Below are positions 22,485 through 23,052 of a stretch of 23,052 bases of DNA, piece by piece. Within the stretch, counting starts at the first letter, position 1, and the number at the start of each line of letters is the position of its first letter. The notes beneath the pieces are model-generated. The model was given only the letters and a program-made list of their open reading frames with translations. It was not told where the DNA came from and ran no database searches. The translations under genes were made by a program, and so were the position numbers. The stretch is taken from the NCBI GenBank assembly GCA_001778055.1, contig MFFY01000031.1, positions 1 to 23,052 on the forward strand. Direction: 5' to 3'. Source of the stretch: Candidatus Falkowbacteria bacterium RIFCSPLOWO2_12_FULL_45_13. Lineage in GTDB: Bacteria > Patescibacteriota > Patescibacteriia > Patescibacteriales > GWC2-42-12.

Positions 22485-22520
22485 AACGGATTCATTTTAA
22501 AGCCCAAAAGATAAATGAAA

Positions 22521-23051
22521 TTAGTTCCTCTTTCCCAGCGCTTTCAATATTTTCAGATACATGGTTTCGACAATTTTTCTTTGAGCCGGGCCGGTCGTCA
22601 CATAATGGTCAAGCCCTGGAGTTGCGTTGATTTCAATAATATAATAATCACATTTTATAGGGTCAAGCGTAATATCTCCCTTTCTAATCATGATATCTAC
22701 GCCGGCTATACGTAGTCCCATCTCGCGCGTAAGTTTGGCGGCGATTTTATGAAAGCCGGGGTGGATCGCGCCCGTTACATCCAAGGCTTCGCCGCCGGTT
22801 GATAAATTGGCGTTAACCAATAAAAATATTTTTTGATTTTTTAAGAGAAGGCGGTTAAAAGAATAACCCTGTCGTTTTAATTTCTTTATTATTCTCCGGT
22901 CATGGAAATTTATTTTCGTATCCCGGCCCTGCTTGATAAAATTTTTTTGTTTTTGTTTTAAGAGCCAGAGGATTGAATGTTGGCCGTCGCCAGTAACTGA
23001 AAGCGGCAGACGTTCATAGGCGGAAATAATTTTTCCGTCTAGAACCACGAT
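22521..23051 (-). CDS. ATP-grasp ligase (CphA/glutathione-synthase-like), 5'-truncated by window
   Basis: C-terminal part of an ATP-grasp enzyme, which forms amide or peptide bonds through an acyl-phosphate. The frame is open to the right edge (...VVLDGKIISAYERLPLSVTGDGQHSI), so the N-terminal part and real start lie outside. Visible features are the ATP-grasp core KIAAKLTREMGLRIAGVD, IDIM-type strands, and the metal-binding E-x-N motif in YYIIEINATPGLDHY. The pattern is closest to the cyanophycin-synthetase-like group common in Patescibacteria, where the substrate is usually unknown. It converges with the isomerase gene. The family is secure, the function is not. Confidence 0.82.
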   Translation of the reverse strand: MVVLDGKIISAYERLPLSVTGDGQHSILWLLKQKQKNFIKQGRDTKINFHDRRIIKKLKRQGYSFNRLLLKNQKIFLLVNANLSTGGEALDVTGAIHPGFHKIAAKLTREMGLRIAGVDIMIRKGDITLDPIKCDYYIIEINATPGLDHYVTTGPAQRKIVETMYLKILKALGKRN

Positions 23052-23052
23052 T

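Noticed and set aside
22412..22520. Open frame with peptide-like pattern (IYGPKHRAERIHFK) after the isomerase stop
   Set aside because: No start codon, runs antisense into the ATP-grasp gene, and no family recognised; treated as non-coding.

Overview
The window looks like chromosomal DNA from a candidate-phyla-radiation (Patescibacteria) bacterium, close in style to the Falkowbacteria/Kuenenbacteria-like groups. The grounds are the moderately AT-rich sequence, compact minus-strand gene runs, a small VirB2-like pilin protein, a RodZ-like HTH/membrane protein beside recA, a SIS-type phosphoglucose/phosphomannose isomerase, and intergenic gaps filled with AT-rich palindromes and short GC-rich hairpin elements. 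This placement is inference from gene content. TGA acts as a normal stop (for example in the ATGA overlap at 17753-17756), so the recoded Gracilibacteria/Absconditabacteria groups are unlikely.

Layout. 1-3240 (+): a type IIG-like restriction-methylation enzyme, cut by the left edge, whose conserved C-terminal tail continues out of frame after the stop. 3242-5712 (-): recA, a RodZ-like HTH protein and a T4SS-pilin-like protein. 5866-8978 (-): an orphan sugar-type solute-binding lipoprotein and the ComM/YifB AAA ATPase. 9137-11803 (-): an SMC ATPase with no recognisable hinge domain. 11804-12131: a non-coding block that looks like a ~245-nt structured RNA from the minus strand with its own terminator. 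12132-12374 (-): a small membrane protein behind a near-consensus promoter. 12464-19231 (-): two GT5 glycogen/starch synthases enclosing a GH57 glucan enzyme, an APH-type kinase, a PHP phosphoesterase and a small methyltransferase. 19337-20563 (-): yebC-ruvC. 20564-21334: a 771-bp gap made of repeats and regulatory sequence. 21335-22411 (+): the sugar-phosphate isomerase. 22521 to the right edge (-): the C-terminal part of an ATP-grasp ligase.

Two themes link the genes. One is DNA maintenance (RecA, RuvC, SMC, ComM), which suits a naturally competent, genome-reduced cell with type IV-like surface structures. The other is alpha-glucan and hexose-phosphate metabolism (two GlgA, GH57, PGI/PMI, the solute-binding protein).

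The least explained parts are the candidate RNA at 11862-12108, the hinge-less SMC, and a 66-bp hairpin element found in the same orientation 20 and 26 bp upstream of two unrelated genes.
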